A stretch of 64,000 nucleotides of DNA, taken from JAHEFT01 sp963700705 (lineage in GTDB: Bacteria; Pseudomonadota; Gammaproteobacteria; Xanthomonadales; SZUA-36). The position numbers were made by a program, and so were the translations under genes. How positions within the stretch are numbered: the stretch's first letter is position 1; every line of letters begins with the position of its first letter. The DNA lies in contig CAVOYQ010000014.1 of the NCBI GenBank assembly GCA_963700705.1, positions 62,001 through 126,000 on the forward strand, read 5' to 3'. Positions 26,488 through 35,719 of the stretch are shown piece after piece. The notes beneath the pieces are model-generated. The model had not been told where the DNA came from. It did not search any database and saw only the letters and a list, made by a program, of their open reading frames with translations.

Positions 26488-27966
26488 GTTGATCCCCGCC
26501 AGGGTGATGTACTTGATCTCCACGTATTCGTCCATGCCGTACTTGGAACCTTCCCGGCCGTTACCGGATTCCTTCACCCCGCCGAACGGCGCGGTTTCAG
26601 TCGACAGGATGCCGTCGTTGATGCAGACCATGCCATACTCCAGGCCCTCGGCAACGCGGAATACCCGGCCCAGGTCGCGGGCGTAAAAATACGCCGCCAG
26701 GCCAAATTCGGTGGCGTTGGCCAGCGCGATTGCCTCGTCCTCGGTTGAGAATTTGAAGATCGGCGCGATCGGCCCGAATATCTCTTCGGTGGCAAACGCC
26801 ATGTCCGCGGTAACACCACTGACAACGGTCGGCTGGTAAAACAAACCACCGCGTTCGTGCCGGGCGCCGCCTTCGATAACACTGGCGCCCTTGTTCTTCG
26901 CATCGTTCAGCAACTCTTCGACCTTGTTGATGGCGTCGCTGGAAATCATCGGCCCGATATTGACGCCGGCTTCTTCGCCTCGACCGACTTTCAGATCACG
27001 GACAGCGGCGGTGAATTTTTCGACGAATTCGTCATAAACCCCCTCCTGGACATAAAGACGGTTGGCGCAGACACAGGTCTGACCGGCGTTACGGTATTTT
27101 GAAATCACCGCGCCCTTGACCGCGGAATCAACGTCGGCATCATCGAAAACGATAAACGGGGCGTTGCCACCGAGTTCCATCGAGACTCTTTTTACCGTTG
27201 AAGCGCACTGGCGAATCAGGATCTTGCCCACTTCGGTCGAACCTGTGAACGAGAACTTGCGAACCAGCGGGCTTTCGGTGAGTTCCTTGCCAACCGCGCG
27301 GGAATCCGTGGTCGTCATCACGTTGAACACGCCGGCCGGCACCCCGGCTTCTTCGGCCAAAACGGCCAGGGCCAGGGCCGACAGAGGCGTTTCCGATGCC
27401 GGCTTGATCACCACCGGGCAACCTGCCGCCATGGCCGGTCCGGCTTTGCGCGTAATCATCGCGTTCGGGAAATTCCAGGGCGTGATCGCCGCCACGACGC
27501 CAATTCCCTGCTTGATGGTAATGATGCGGCGGTCGGGCAGGTGGGTCGGAATCACATCCCCGTATACCCGCTTGGCTTCCTCGGCAAACCACTCGATAAA
27601 AGAGGCGCCGTACATGACTTCCCCGGCCGATTCAGCCAGCGGCTTGCCCTGTTCCGCGGTCATGATCGCGGCCAGGTCGTCCTTGTTCGCCAGCATCAGG
27701 TTGAACCAGCTCCTGAGAATGGCGGAACGCTCTTTGGCGGTTTTTGAACGCCACGCCGGCCAGGCCGCATCGGCCGCTTCAATGGCTCTTTTGGCGTCGG
27801 CAACGCCCAGCTGCGGCACCCTGGCAACCAGGGAGCCATCGGCTGGATTGGTGACGTCAAAAGTCTGCCCGTCGGCGGCGGAAACCCATTCGCCGTTGAT
27901 ATAGGACTGTTCGCGCAGGAGCGCCGGGTTTTTCAGTTGCAGCTTGGTTTTGAGTGTATCGAGCAT
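26482..27966 (-). CDS. gabD: NAD(P)-dependent succinate-semialdehyde dehydrogenase
   Basis: 494-residue cytosolic aldehyde dehydrogenase oxidising succinate semialdehyde to succinate. ALDH signatures are present: TPWNFPNAMITRKAGPAMAAGC (about 150), the cofactor loop FTGSTEVGK (about 225), the catalytic glutamate in MELGGNAPFIVFDDAD (about 250) and the catalytic cysteine in NAGQTCVCANR (about 285). The double Cys (CVC) and SYINGEWVSA start are typical of GabD. It is convergent with the RND operon; its stop TAG is contributed by the REP arm. No gabT lies beside it. Confidence 0.9.
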   Translation of the reverse strand: MLDTLKTKLQLKNPALLREQSYINGEWVSAADGQTFDVTNPADGSLVARVPQLGVADAKRAIEAADAAWPAWRSKTAKERSAILRSWFNLMLANKDDLAAIMTAEQGKPLAESAGEVMYGASFIEWFAEEAKRVYGDVIPTHLPDRRIITIKQGIGVVAAITPWNFPNAMITRKAGPAMAAGCPVVIKPASETPLSALALAVLAEEAGVPAGVFNVMTTTDSRAVGKELTESPLVRKFSFTGSTEVGKILIRQCASTVKRVSMELGGNAPFIVFDDADVDSAVKGAVISKYRNAGQTCVCANRLYVQEGVYDEFVEKFTAAVRDLKVGRGEEAGVNIGPMISSDAINKVEELLNDAKNKGASVIEGGARHERGGLFYQPTVVSGVTADMAFATEEIFGPIAPIFKFSTEDEAIALANATEFGLAAYFYARDLGRVFRVAEGLEYGMVCINDGILSTETAPFGGVKESGNGREGSKYGMDEYVEIKYITLAGINT

Positions 27967-28104
27967 GATAAGAGTCCTGTCGTGAAGTACGACTGAAAGA
28001 GGTTAATTTAATTCCAGTAGACTGATGGTTTGCGCACCATTATTCAATGCCTGCGGTCAATTTCGGCACGGAATTATGATTCGGGAATCTTCCAGAGCAC
28101 AAAC

Positions 28105-29862
28105 ATGGGTAAAATACCGTCCATGAACTCGAAATGCAGCCTGGATTTTGATTTTCTTCGCAGCCAGATCATCGGCGCCGACGCCTCGGTCACCACGCCG
28201 TTCGGCGAGCGCCTGATGGTTTATGCGGATTACACCGCCTCCGGGCGTTGCCTCGCGATGATTGAAAAATACATCCAGAACCTGCAGCGAATCTACGCGA
28301 ACACGCACACCGAGGACGACATCAGCGGCCGCTCGATGACCCGCCTGCTCGAAGCGGCGGAAAACGCGATCAAGCAGTCGGTGAATGCGGGCCCGGACGG
28401 GCGGATCATCTGCGTCGGTACAGGCGCTACCGGCGCCATCGACAAGTTGCAACAGATCATTGGGGTGGCGCTCCCGCCCGCCACCCGGCAGAACCTGACC
28501 CGGATGATGGAGGAAGCGCTCGGCGCGGAAGCGCATGCAACGTTCAGCGAATTCATGCAAACCCGGCAGCCGGTGGTTTTTGTCGGCCCCTATGAGCACC
28601 ATTCCAACGAAATCTCCTGGCGGGAAAACCTGGCGACGGTGGTTGAAGTGCGCCTCGACGCCAACGGCTCGGTCGACCTCGCCCACCTCGAGTCCCTGTT
28701 GCAGGAACCGGCTTACCAGGGCCGCATGCGCATCGGATCATTTTCTGCGGCCTCCAACGTGACGGGGATGCGCACGCCGGTGCACGAGATCGCAGCCCTG
28801 TTGCACCGCCATGGCGCAATCGCCTGTTTCGATTACGCCGCCAGCGCGCCTTACGTCGAAATTGACATGAACCCGGCGGACGACAAATACCCGGGCGATG
28901 CATCACTGGACGCAATTTTCATTTCTCCGCACAAATTCCTTGGCGGCCCGGGCGCCAGCGGCGTGCTGGTCTTCAACCAGCGCATTTACCACCCCGAATT
29001 GCCGCCGAGCGTCAGTGCGGGGGGTACGGTGGACTATGTCGGCCCGACCAGCCAGGATTTTATTGTCGATATCGAGGAGCGGGAAAAAGCCGGCACCCCG
29101 GGGGTGCTGCAAATTCTGAAAGCGGGTCTCGCGTTCCAGGTCAAGGATCAGATCGGGGTTTCGGCAATCGAAAAACGGGAACATGAACTGTTGCAGCGCA
29201 CGTTTGACCGCTGGCTGAACAATCCAAATATCGAAATTCTCGGCAATCCCGACGTGGATCGCCGGATCAGTATCGTTTCGTTCAACCTGAAAGACCCCGC
29301 GGGCAAATATCTGCACCCGAAGTTTGTTACTTCGCTGTTGAACGACCTGTTCGGCATCCAGTCGAGGGCCGGCTGTTCCTGCGCCGGGCCCTACGGACAC
29401 CGGCTACTGGATATCGATTTCGAAAAGTCCGAGCTGTACCGTAAATGGATTCAGAAAGGGTTTTGCGGCATCAAGCCAGGCTGGTGCCGCGTCAGCCTGC
29501 ACTACACCATGGACGACATCGAGGCGGATTTCATCCTGGATGCGATCGAGTTTGTCGCGGAACACGGCCACCACTTCCTGTCTTTGTACGATTTCGACAT
29601 GCACACGGGCGCCTGGCTGCACAAGTCGGATTGCGGCTGCATGGAAGGGTTTTCACTCGAGGCGGCGCTGGAATGCACCGGTTACCAGTCCCGCACCCTG
29701 AGTGCTGCCGAGCGCTCGATGCTGTACTCGGGTTTCCTGGATTACGCGACCGGTCTCGCACAGGAGTTGGCCGCGCAATCGCCGCCAAAACAGCATCGTG
29801 CCGATACAGAACTCGAGGAGTTGAAGTTCTTTTCGGTGCCGGATGCCTGTGTCACGGACTGA
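28105..29862 (+). CDS. Class V PLP-dependent aminotransferase with Cys-rich C-terminal extension
   Basis: 585 residues when started at ATG 28105 (ATG 28123 is possible; an upstream TTG at 28030 is unlikely). The cysteine desulfurase/selenocysteine lyase fold is seen as VYADYTASGRCLAMIEKY, GTGATGAIDKLQQIIG, FVGPYEHHSNEISW, and the PLP lysine in FISPHKFLGGPGASG. The chain is about 150 residues longer than SufS. The extra C-terminal part contains SRAGCSCAGPYGHRL and later HKSDCGCMEGF. Homologues are annotated loosely as class V aminotransferases. Position between gabD and alkB gives no clear function; sulfur transfer is an inference only. Confidence 0.75.
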   Translation: MGKIPSMNSKCSLDFDFLRSQIIGADASVTTPFGERLMVYADYTASGRCLAMIEKYIQNLQRIYANTHTEDDISGRSMTRLLEAAENAIKQSVNAGPDGRIICVGTGATGAIDKLQQIIGVALPPATRQNLTRMMEEALGAEAHATFSEFMQTRQPVVFVGPYEHHSNEISWRENLATVVEVRLDANGSVDLAHLESLLQEPAYQGRMRIGSFSAASNVTGMRTPVHEIAALLHRHGAIACFDYAASAPYVEIDMNPADDKYPGDASLDAIFISPHKFLGGPGASGVLVFNQRIYHPELPPSVSAGGTVDYVGPTSQDFIVDIEEREKAGTPGVLQILKAGLAFQVKDQIGVSAIEKREHELLQRTFDRWLNNPNIEILGNPDVDRRISIVSFNLKDPAGKYLHPKFVTSLLNDLFGIQSRAGCSCAGPYGHRLLDIDFEKSELYRKWIQKGFCGIKPGWCRVSLHYTMDDIEADFILDAIEFVAEHGHHFLSLYDFDMHTGAWLHKSDCGCMEGFSLEAALECTGYQSRTLSAAERSMLYSGFLDYATGLAQELAAQSPPKQHRADTELEELKFFSVPDACVTD

Positions 29863-29872
29863 CCCGTGGTGT

Positions 29873-31001
29873 TCAGGCGCCGGCAGTTCCCCGGTTAACC
29901 CGATTCAGGTCACCGTCCACCAGCGCCAGCACTTTCGGGTCCATGACCCGGCGCCACAACGGCGGAACGTACGCCAGCAGGAACATGCCGAAGTAGCCGC
30001 TGGGCAACTGGGGTACGTCGTCAAAATGCCGCAGTGACTGGTACCTTCGCGCCGCGAAGGCGTGGTGGTCCGAATGGCGTTCCAGGTGAAAGGTCACCAG
30101 GTTGGAAGCCATGTGATTGGCGTTCCAGGAGTGGTGCGGCTGGCAGCGCTCATAGCGGCCATCCGGACCTTTTTCCCTGAGCAAGCCATAGTGTTCTATG
30201 TAGTTTGCGCTGGTCAGTTGCCACCACGCGAAAGCGGTCTGGATCAGAAGGAAAGGCACGATGACCGGGCCAAAGAGCCAGCAACAGGCCGCCGTAAAGC
30301 AATAGCGGATGCTGCGTACGATTGAAGAATTTCATTTCGCCAGGTCCACGTTCCGAAACCACGACGTTTCAGGCGTTCGCTTTCCAGTCGCCAGCCGCGC
30401 CTGAGGCCACCCGGGAATTTCCCGCAGAACGAAACGGTAAATGCTTTCCCCGAAACGGGCGCTGGCGCTGTCTTCCGGCGTTGCGACCTCGGCGTGGTGC
30501 CCGGCGTTATGTTCGGAAGAAAAGTGCCCGTAGCACGGCACCGCCAGCACCAGCCGGGCCGCCAGGCGGTCCGCCCATTCTTTCTTGTGCCCCAGTTCGT
30601 GCCCGGTATTGATGCCAAACCCGCTGATGGCGCCGACCGTCAGGCTGATCGCCAGCAGCCCGGACCAGCCGAGCGGGTTGTTGGCGACAAACCAGGCGCC
30701 GGTGACCAGGATCACGAAATGCAGGGGAACCGTGAGATGGTTAAGCACGCGGTAGTACAGCATCCGCCTCGAGTTGGGGCACAACCTGCTCCGGGGGATT
30801 ACTGCGATCGTTGGGAAACAGGTAATCCAGCAGGGGTATCACCAGGTAGAGAAAAACCAGGGGTATCCACAGCGTCCATTCCCGGCCGCTCCACGCCATC
30901 AGCCCCATGCCGACCAGTGGTATCAGCGGGAACAGCACCGAAAGCAGCCAAAGATAGCGCTTATGATCGACGTAGCTGATCGGGCCGTAGCAGCGGATCA
31001 T
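29873..31001 (-). pseudogene. alkB: Alkane 1-monooxygenase AlkB, three frameshifts
   Basis: Integral-membrane di-iron hydroxylase of medium-chain alkanes. All diagnostic histidine boxes are present but spread over several frames: NTGHELGHK and EHNAGHH in the second segment, NYIEHYGL and LERHSDHHA in the last. Shifts lie near 30764 (extra base in CC), 30351 (extra base in TT) and 30296 (missing base in a T/A run). Joined, about 375 residues result, close to the family's roughly 400. Because every box and the membrane segments survive, recent loss or base-calling error is more likely than long decay. It is convergent with the preceding gene, 10 bp apart; no rubredoxin gene is adjacent. Confidence 0.8.
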
Positions 31002-31040
31002 TGAAGGTGAACGTTTTCATTCACACGATGATACAGAATC

Positions 31041-31062
31041 GCCGGCAAGGCCGCTCCCACAA
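31041..31062 (-). repeat. REP-like repeat
   Basis: GTGGGAGCGGCCTTGCCGGC-type hairpin on the minus strand, 22 nt beyond the lbpA stop codon. It belongs to the same loose family as 18718, 19123 and 48954. It could end lbpA transcription or protect the mRNA end. Confidence 0.5.
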
Positions 31063-31084
31063 TCGCCCGCATGGCGGACTCCAA

Positions 31085-31523
31085 CTAACCGCAGCCTTCG
31101 AAACCTTCCGACGCCATCTTGGCCTCGTACGGACCGGCGACGGCGCTTCCGGGCGTCAGACCGGCTTTGACCGTGTCCCAGTCGTCCGGCTTCAATTGCA
31201 CCAGCCAGGCCGAATAGGGGTCGGCATTGGCCAGGCTGGGATTGGAAAGCAGGGCTTCGTTGACGCCGACCACTTCACCGCCCGCTGCGGATTTTGCCGG
31301 CCCGACCCACTTACCCGATTCGACCGTGGCACAGGAACGGCCAGGCCTGGACCGAGCGGCCCACTTTCTTGGGCGTGAAAGCCACCAACTGTCCGGCCAT
31401 GGCCGTGGCGATCGCCGTCATTCCGAGCCGGACAGTACCGTCACCAACCTCCGTGAACCAGGTGTGGTTATCGACGTCATAAAGCAAATCATCCGGAAGG
31501 TTACATCCTCGAACCGTTGGCAT
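31085..31523 (-). CDS. lbpA: Lipoate-binding protein LbpA (GcvH-like), one frameshift
   Basis: Small lipoyl-carrier protein of the sHdr sulfur-oxidation system, a relative of glycine cleavage H protein. It starts MPTVRGCNLPDDL at 31523 with GAGGAGA upstream. The N-terminal half reads DVDNHTWFTEVGDGTVRLG. An extra base near 31328-31329 shifts the frame; correcting it gives VESGKWVGPAKS followed by GGEVVGVNEALLSNPSL. The lysine in the ESGK segment is the expected lipoylation site. About 145 residues result, as in known LbpA. Location at the end of the hdr operon and the lipoate-assembly genes upstream support this over a glycine-cleavage role; no gcvT or gcvP is here. Confidence 0.88.
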
Positions 31524-31583
31524 AATCAGGGTCTCCTCGAATACATCATTGTCAGGCTGCGCCAGCCAGGTTTGCATTCTTTT

Positions 31584-32018
31584 TTACTGGGCATTGGTCT
31601 CCGCGTCAACCGTTTCCCGCACGGGTTTTGACGCACAGCAGAAATCACCCAGCTGTTCTGTTTCCATTTTGCCGCTGATGAACAGGAACAGGTGATTGGC
31701 GATCCACCCCATCATGCGCGCACGCTGATCCGATTCCGGGTGATCCGGCTGCAGGGTGAGCAAATTGTAATGGTAAACGAGCTCACGGCAGGTCTCGCGG
31801 CAGGCATTGAAGCTCGGTTCCTTTTCCGCGCCCTGGTGATGCAGTGCGAGCAGACGGAATCCTTCGCGCTGGTCCCGGGTGGGCTCTTTTCCGCGGGCGA
31901 TGACCCACTGCTCCAGGGCCTGTTCACCCAGGGCCAGCAGTTCGCCGGCGTCCGCGGGAGCCGGTGGCTTTGCGATCAGTTCGTCGAGACGAACTCCGAT
32001 GGTTGTCAAAACGGTCAT
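31584..32018 (-). CDS. Hypothetical protein of the sHdr operon (between hdrB2 and lbpA)
   Basis: 144 residues starting MTVLTTIGVRLDEL at 32018; the ATG overlaps the hdrB2 stop (ATGA). No family recognised with certainty. The protein is mainly helical and acidic. It has conserved-looking cysteines in FNACRETCRELVYH (about 86-90) and near the end in FCCASKP, which could bind a metal or carry persulfide. There are no membrane segments or signal peptide. Tight coupling to hdrB2 and lbpA argues for a part in the sHdr complex or sulfur transfer to it. A longer open frame to 32315 is only a shadow of hdrB2. Confidence 0.7.
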   Translation of the reverse strand: MTVLTTIGVRLDELIAKPPAPADAGELLALGEQALEQWVIARGKEPTRDQREGFRLLALHHQGAEKEPSFNACRETCRELVYHYNLLTLQPDHPESDQRARMMGWIANHLFLFISGKMETEQLGDFCCASKPVRETVDAETNAQ

Positions 32019-32965
32019 GCCAGCCCTTTGGCTTTTACGAAAGCGAACGAATCCGAAACGTTCTCGTGCAACCCTACCTGCTTCGGTTTCAGCCCAAGCG
32101 CCATGCCCAGCAATTGCGTGAAGTAGATGATTTTCACGTTGGTCTTGATGCCCAGTGTTTTTTCCGCGCGAATCTGGTGCATTTCCAGGCCGCTGTGGCA
32201 GGTTGGGCATTCGGTCGCGATCACCTCTGCCCCGGCGGCTTCCGCGGTCCGCAGGATATTCGCCACCAGCCGGGTCGAGGTGTCGCTGTCCGACAAGGTA
32301 TGGGCGCCGCCACAACAGGCGGTTTTCAGGGGAAAGTCGACGTTCTCGGCGCCGGCGGCATCCAGCAGGTCGTCCATGAAGTGCGGCCGGGAGGTGGATT
32401 CGCTACCCGGTCCCTGGTCTTTTTCGGGAAAAATGTGCCGCGGCCGGGTGTACATGCAGCCGTAATAGTTGGCGATTTTGATTCCCTTCAGCGAATTCCT
32501 GACGCGCTCCTTCAAGCCGTCCTCGCCGATGGATTCTTTGACCCAGTCCAGCGCATGGATGGTTTCCACCTGACCGGCCTGGTAAGTCTCGTGACCGGCT
32601 TTCTTTGACAGGCGATCAACGACTTCTTTCGATTTTTCGTCATTCTTCAGGTCGTATTCCGCTTTCTTGAGGTTGTGATAACAGCCGTTACAGGGCGCCA
32701 TCACGACGTCCATCTTCATCTTGTTGGCCGCGATCGACATCACGCGGGAGGAAAGGTAGGTCTGGAGCTTCGGATCGATGTTTTTCACTTCCATCGCCCC
32801 GCAACAGTTCCAGTTGTCCACTTCCTTCAGTTTCAGACCCAGCTTTTTGCCCAGGGCCTTGGTGGACCGGTTGTACGCGTGGCCGGTACCCTCGAGCGCA
32901 CAGCCCGGGTAGTAGGCAACTTCCCGGTATTTTTCTTTCTTGGACTCGGTTTTTTTGTCGGACAT
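32015..32965 (-). CDS. hdrB2: sHdrB2, CoB-CoM heterodisulfide reductase subunit B-like
   Basis: 316 residues with two complete CCG domains, each able to hold a noncubane [4Fe-4S] cluster: C22...C54-C55...C92-C95 and C170...C217-C218...C253-C256. In methanogens this subunit carries the disulfide-reducing site; in sHdr bacteria it is part of a cytoplasmic complex that oxidises bound sulfane sulfur to sulfite. The lysine-rich N-terminus (MSDKKTESKKEKY) is soluble. It follows hdrC2 by 27 bp and overlaps the next gene by 4 nt. Confidence 0.93.
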   Translation of the reverse strand: MSDKKTESKKEKYREVAYYPGCALEGTGHAYNRSTKALGKKLGLKLKEVDNWNCCGAMEVKNIDPKLQTYLSSRVMSIAANKMKMDVVMAPCNGCYHNLKKAEYDLKNDEKSKEVVDRLSKKAGHETYQAGQVETIHALDWVKESIGEDGLKERVRNSLKGIKIANYYGCMYTRPRHIFPEKDQGPGSESTSRPHFMDDLLDAAGAENVDFPLKTACCGGAHTLSDSDTSTRLVANILRTAEAAGAEVIATECPTCHSGLEMHQIRAEKTLGIKTNVKIIYFTQLLGMALGLKPKQVGLHENVSDSFAFVKAKGLA

Positions 32966-32992
32966 GAGATTATTCCTGGTTGCGGACGACGC

Positions 32993-33772
32993 CTATTTGG
33001 CCGCGCCGGCGTTCAATTCGGTTTCAGCCATTTTCACGAGTTCATCGAGACCCAGGGCTGCGCGATGGTGGTCGTCCTGTTCCGCCACATATTCCCTGAT
33101 GGCGTCGCGGGCGCCGGTCCAGCCACGGGTTCTTGGAGCGATGACGCTGGCCAGTCCCATGCGGGTGAGCAGGCCGATGGGCAGGTTGCGCAAAAGGCTT
33201 ATGACCATTTGCTCCAACCACGGTTGACGCAAGGCCTGGCCGGTCTGCTTGAAAAAGCGCTTGATCACGCGGCCGTCTTCGATTTTGCCGGTCGCGATGA
33301 CCTGCTCGCTGAATATATCGTCAAAAATGGTCGAATGGGATTTCGGCGTATGGCCCTTGAGCTCCAGCCAGTGCGCGGTTGCCTTCATTACGGCTTCGGG
33401 AACCACGTCGCGCGGGCAGGCATAGGTGCACTTGTTACAGGAAACGCACTGCCAGATGATGTCCTTGTCACGCAACAGCTCCGATTCCATGCCCGTCCGG
33501 ATCAGGTAAATCCAGTAGCGCGGATTGAAGTCCGCGTTGAGTGCGTGAACCGTGCAGGCATTCGTGCAGGAACCGCACTGCCAGCAGCGATGAATGAATT
33601 CGCCACCCGGCAACGCTGCGATTTCTTCCTCCATCGCCTCGTTGTAGTCGGTGACCACCCGGCTCTCGATAAAGGTGCTCCAGTGACCGGAAACGTCTAT
33701 GCCTTCAACCTCGATGTTCTCTTGCACATGAAGGTTTTCCGGGCGGATCAGGGATTTTTCATGAATGGGCAT
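32993..33772 (-). CDS. hdrC2: sHdrC2, heterodisulfide reductase subunit C-like
   Basis: 259-residue electron-transfer protein with two cubane [4Fe-4S] motifs, CWQCGSCTNAC (C63-C73, followed by Thr where Pro is usual) and CVSCNKCTYACP (C109-C119). The rest is helical. It starts 3 bp after the preceding hypothetical gene, so translation is probably coupled, and precedes hdrB2. The order hdrC1-hdrB1-hdrA-hyp-hdrC2-hdrB2 is the one characteristic of bacterial sulfur oxidisers. Confidence 0.93.
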   Translation of the reverse strand: MPIHEKSLIRPENLHVQENIEVEGIDVSGHWSTFIESRVVTDYNEAMEEEIAALPGGEFIHRCWQCGSCTNACTVHALNADFNPRYWIYLIRTGMESELLRDKDIIWQCVSCNKCTYACPRDVVPEAVMKATAHWLELKGHTPKSHSTIFDDIFSEQVIATGKIEDGRVIKRFFKQTGQALRQPWLEQMVISLLRNLPIGLLTRMGLASVIAPRTRGWTGARDAIREYVAEQDDHHRAALGLDELVKMAETELNAGAAK

Positions 33773-33775
33773 CGT

Positions 33776-34642
33776 TCAATCCAGCAAATTTGTATCGTCT
33801 ATCACAAAAGCCTCGCCACTGATGGCTTTCAGGCGGGTGCGGCCGCTTCCGGGCCGGACACCATCCAGGCCAAGCAGTCTCCGGGTGTGTTCCATCGGGT
33901 CGCCCGGCGCGGAGAAATCCGCCCGCAGGTATACCCCGCCCTGGGCTGCGATATAGTCCGCGTAGACCTTGGCGCACAGCATGTCCACGTACCAGACCAC
34001 GTCCCGGAACACGCCATTGTCGGTCAGGAACTGGCTGAGCTCCTCGCGCAGCATCAGGTAGGTGCCAAATCCATCGTCGACATCAATCGTAATGTTGTCC
34101 ACTTCGTCATCGAACCAGATTTCCCGGAGCACGCCGGTATTGGCTTTGCGATCCCAAACCCATCGGCACATCAGGGGGTAGCGCTCCGGGTCAACACCGT
34201 GCAGGATTTCAGCGCCCAGGTCGCGCACCCACCGGTGTTTCTTGTCCTGGGGGAACCGCGCGCAGAACGCTGCCAGCCTGGCGTCGGTGGTGGCGGTATT
34301 CCGCGCGTCTTCCAGCAATTCAGCGATTGCGGCGACCAGTTCGGTGTAAGCCGCATGTTCAAGATAGGGCCCGATACGGCGGCGCACGCTGGCCATGAAG
34401 GCGCAAAGACCCTTGAATGTCTCCAGCGGCAGGTCCGCCGGGTGGCCCTGACCCAGGGCCTGTTGGAACATCCGGCTTTTCAGTTTCAGCGCGTCGGTCC
34501 AGTATTCAATACCGCCCTGGGCTTCGGTTCCCAGGATCAGCGTCTCGAAGGCGTGTTTCAAAATGGGGCCGCTCAGGTCGAGAACCGGCCGCTCCAGCGC
34601 TACCGGTTCAAGAGCTTGTCGTGATCGAAACAGCGAGGCCAA
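33776..34642 (-). CDS. Conserved hypothetical protein of sHdr loci (between hdrA and hdrC2)
   Basis: About 288 residues. The best start is TTG at 34642 (LASLFRSRQALEPV), with AAGGGA 10 nt upstream and 13 bp after hdrA. The frame also stays open upstream into hdrA, which is not meaningful. The protein has no membrane segments and few cysteines. It is acidic and helical, with segments such as DDEVDNITIDVDDGFGTYLML and AYTELVAAIAELLEDAR. This is the position occupied by the 'hyp' gene in described sHdr clusters. Function unknown; a structural or assembly role in the complex is a guess from constant position. Confidence 0.8.
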   Translation of the reverse strand: MASLFRSRQALEPVALERPVLDLSGPILKHAFETLILGTEAQGGIEYWTDALKLKSRMFQQALGQGHPADLPLETFKGLCAFMASVRRRIGPYLEHAAYTELVAAIAELLEDARNTATTDARLAAFCARFPQDKKHRWVRDLGAEILHGVDPERYPLMCRWVWDRKANTGVLREIWFDDEVDNITIDVDDGFGTYLMLREELSQFLTDNGVFRDVVWYVDMLCAKVYADYIAAQGGVYLRADFSAPGDPMEHTRRLLGLDGVRPGSGRTRLKAISGEAFVIDDTNLLD

Positions 34643-34655
34643 GACCAGGGTTCCC

Positions 34656-35706
34656 TTAACCGACCAGCCGGCTTGCCAGCTGGCGTTGCTCCAGGGCCGC
34701 CATCGCCGCAGCCTTGGCTTGCGCGATGGAATCATCGATGGTTTCCGGCCCGTTGGCGGAACCGGCAACGAATACGCCGGTCTTGTTGGTCAAACCCGTG
34801 GCGCTGTAGCTGTTGGCCTTGCCGATGAAGCCGTGTGGCTCCAGATCGACGCCGAATATTTTGGAGATATCCGGGTTATCGACATTCGGGTCCATTCCGA
34901 TGGCGTGAACAACCATGTCGAAGGGAATCGTGATCGGACGCTTGACCAGCGTGTCTTCACCCTTGACGATCAGTTTTTCACCGTCCGAGGTCACTTCCGC
35001 AATCCGGGCCTTGATGTACTTGACCTTGAACTCCTCCTGGCTCTTCCAGTAATACTTGGTCTCGTACAAACCAAACGTACGGATATCCATGTAGTAGATA
35101 TAAACATGGCAATCCGGCAATTCTTCCCGGATTTCCATCGCCAGATTGGCCGAAACCGTGCAACAGATTTTCGAACACCATTCGCGGCCAATCTGGCGGT
35201 CTCTTGAACCGACACACAGCAGGATGGCCACGCGCTGGGGCTTGCGGCCGTCCGACGGGCAGCGAACACCCTTGTCCGGAAGAGATCATCTGTTCAACCT
35301 GGGAGGTCGTCACGACATCCGGGTAGGTGCCGAATCCCCACTCCGGCTTGTTGGCCGAATCGAAGTGGGTGAATCCGGTGCACAAAATGGCCGCCGATAC
35401 TTCTACCGGGTCACCGCTGGAAAGCGTCGCGGTAAAATTTCCCGCTTCGCCATTGAACGCTGTCACCGTGGTGCCGGTCTTCACCTCCACCAGTTCGTGT
35501 TCCATCGCCCGCGTGACCATTCCGCCGATCGCATCCCTGGCCCATTCGCCGGAAGGCACGAGCTTTGCATAGCCCTCCAGGATGGGCGCTCCGCCCAACC
35601 GGTCCTCTTTTTCAACCAGGATACAGGCCTGCCCGAAGGTGGCCAGTGAATGTGCCGCGGCCAGGCCTGCCGGTCCGCCGCCTACGATCAGGATTGGTTT
35701 TGACAT
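34656..35706 (-). CDS. hdrA: sHdrA, FAD-binding heterodisulfide reductase subunit A-like, one frameshift
   Basis: Flavoprotein of the sHdr complex. The N-terminal Rossmann motif is ILIVGGGPAGLAAAHSLATFG (residues 5-25 or so), then LCTGFTHFDS and PDVVTTSQVEQMISSG. An extra base in the CCC run at 35269-35271 breaks the frame there. The second part continues ILLCVGSRDRQIGREWCSKICC and ends with the FAD-binding NKTGVFVAGSANGPETIDDSI. Corrected length is about 349 residues. The short form without C-terminal ferredoxin domains is the bacterial sHdrA type, distinct from methanogen HdrA. Confidence 0.92.
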
Positions 35707-35719
35707 GTTGGATTCTCGA

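Noticed and set aside
31085..31523. Glycine cleavage H protein (gcvH)
   Set aside because: No gcvT/gcvP nearby, the lipoyl region reads ESGKWVGPAKS as in LbpA, and it closes the hdr operon.
32019..32315. Extended reading of the small sHdr hypothetical protein to 32315
   Set aside because: That part is the shadow of hdrB2 in another frame; the ATGA overlap at 32018 is the natural start.
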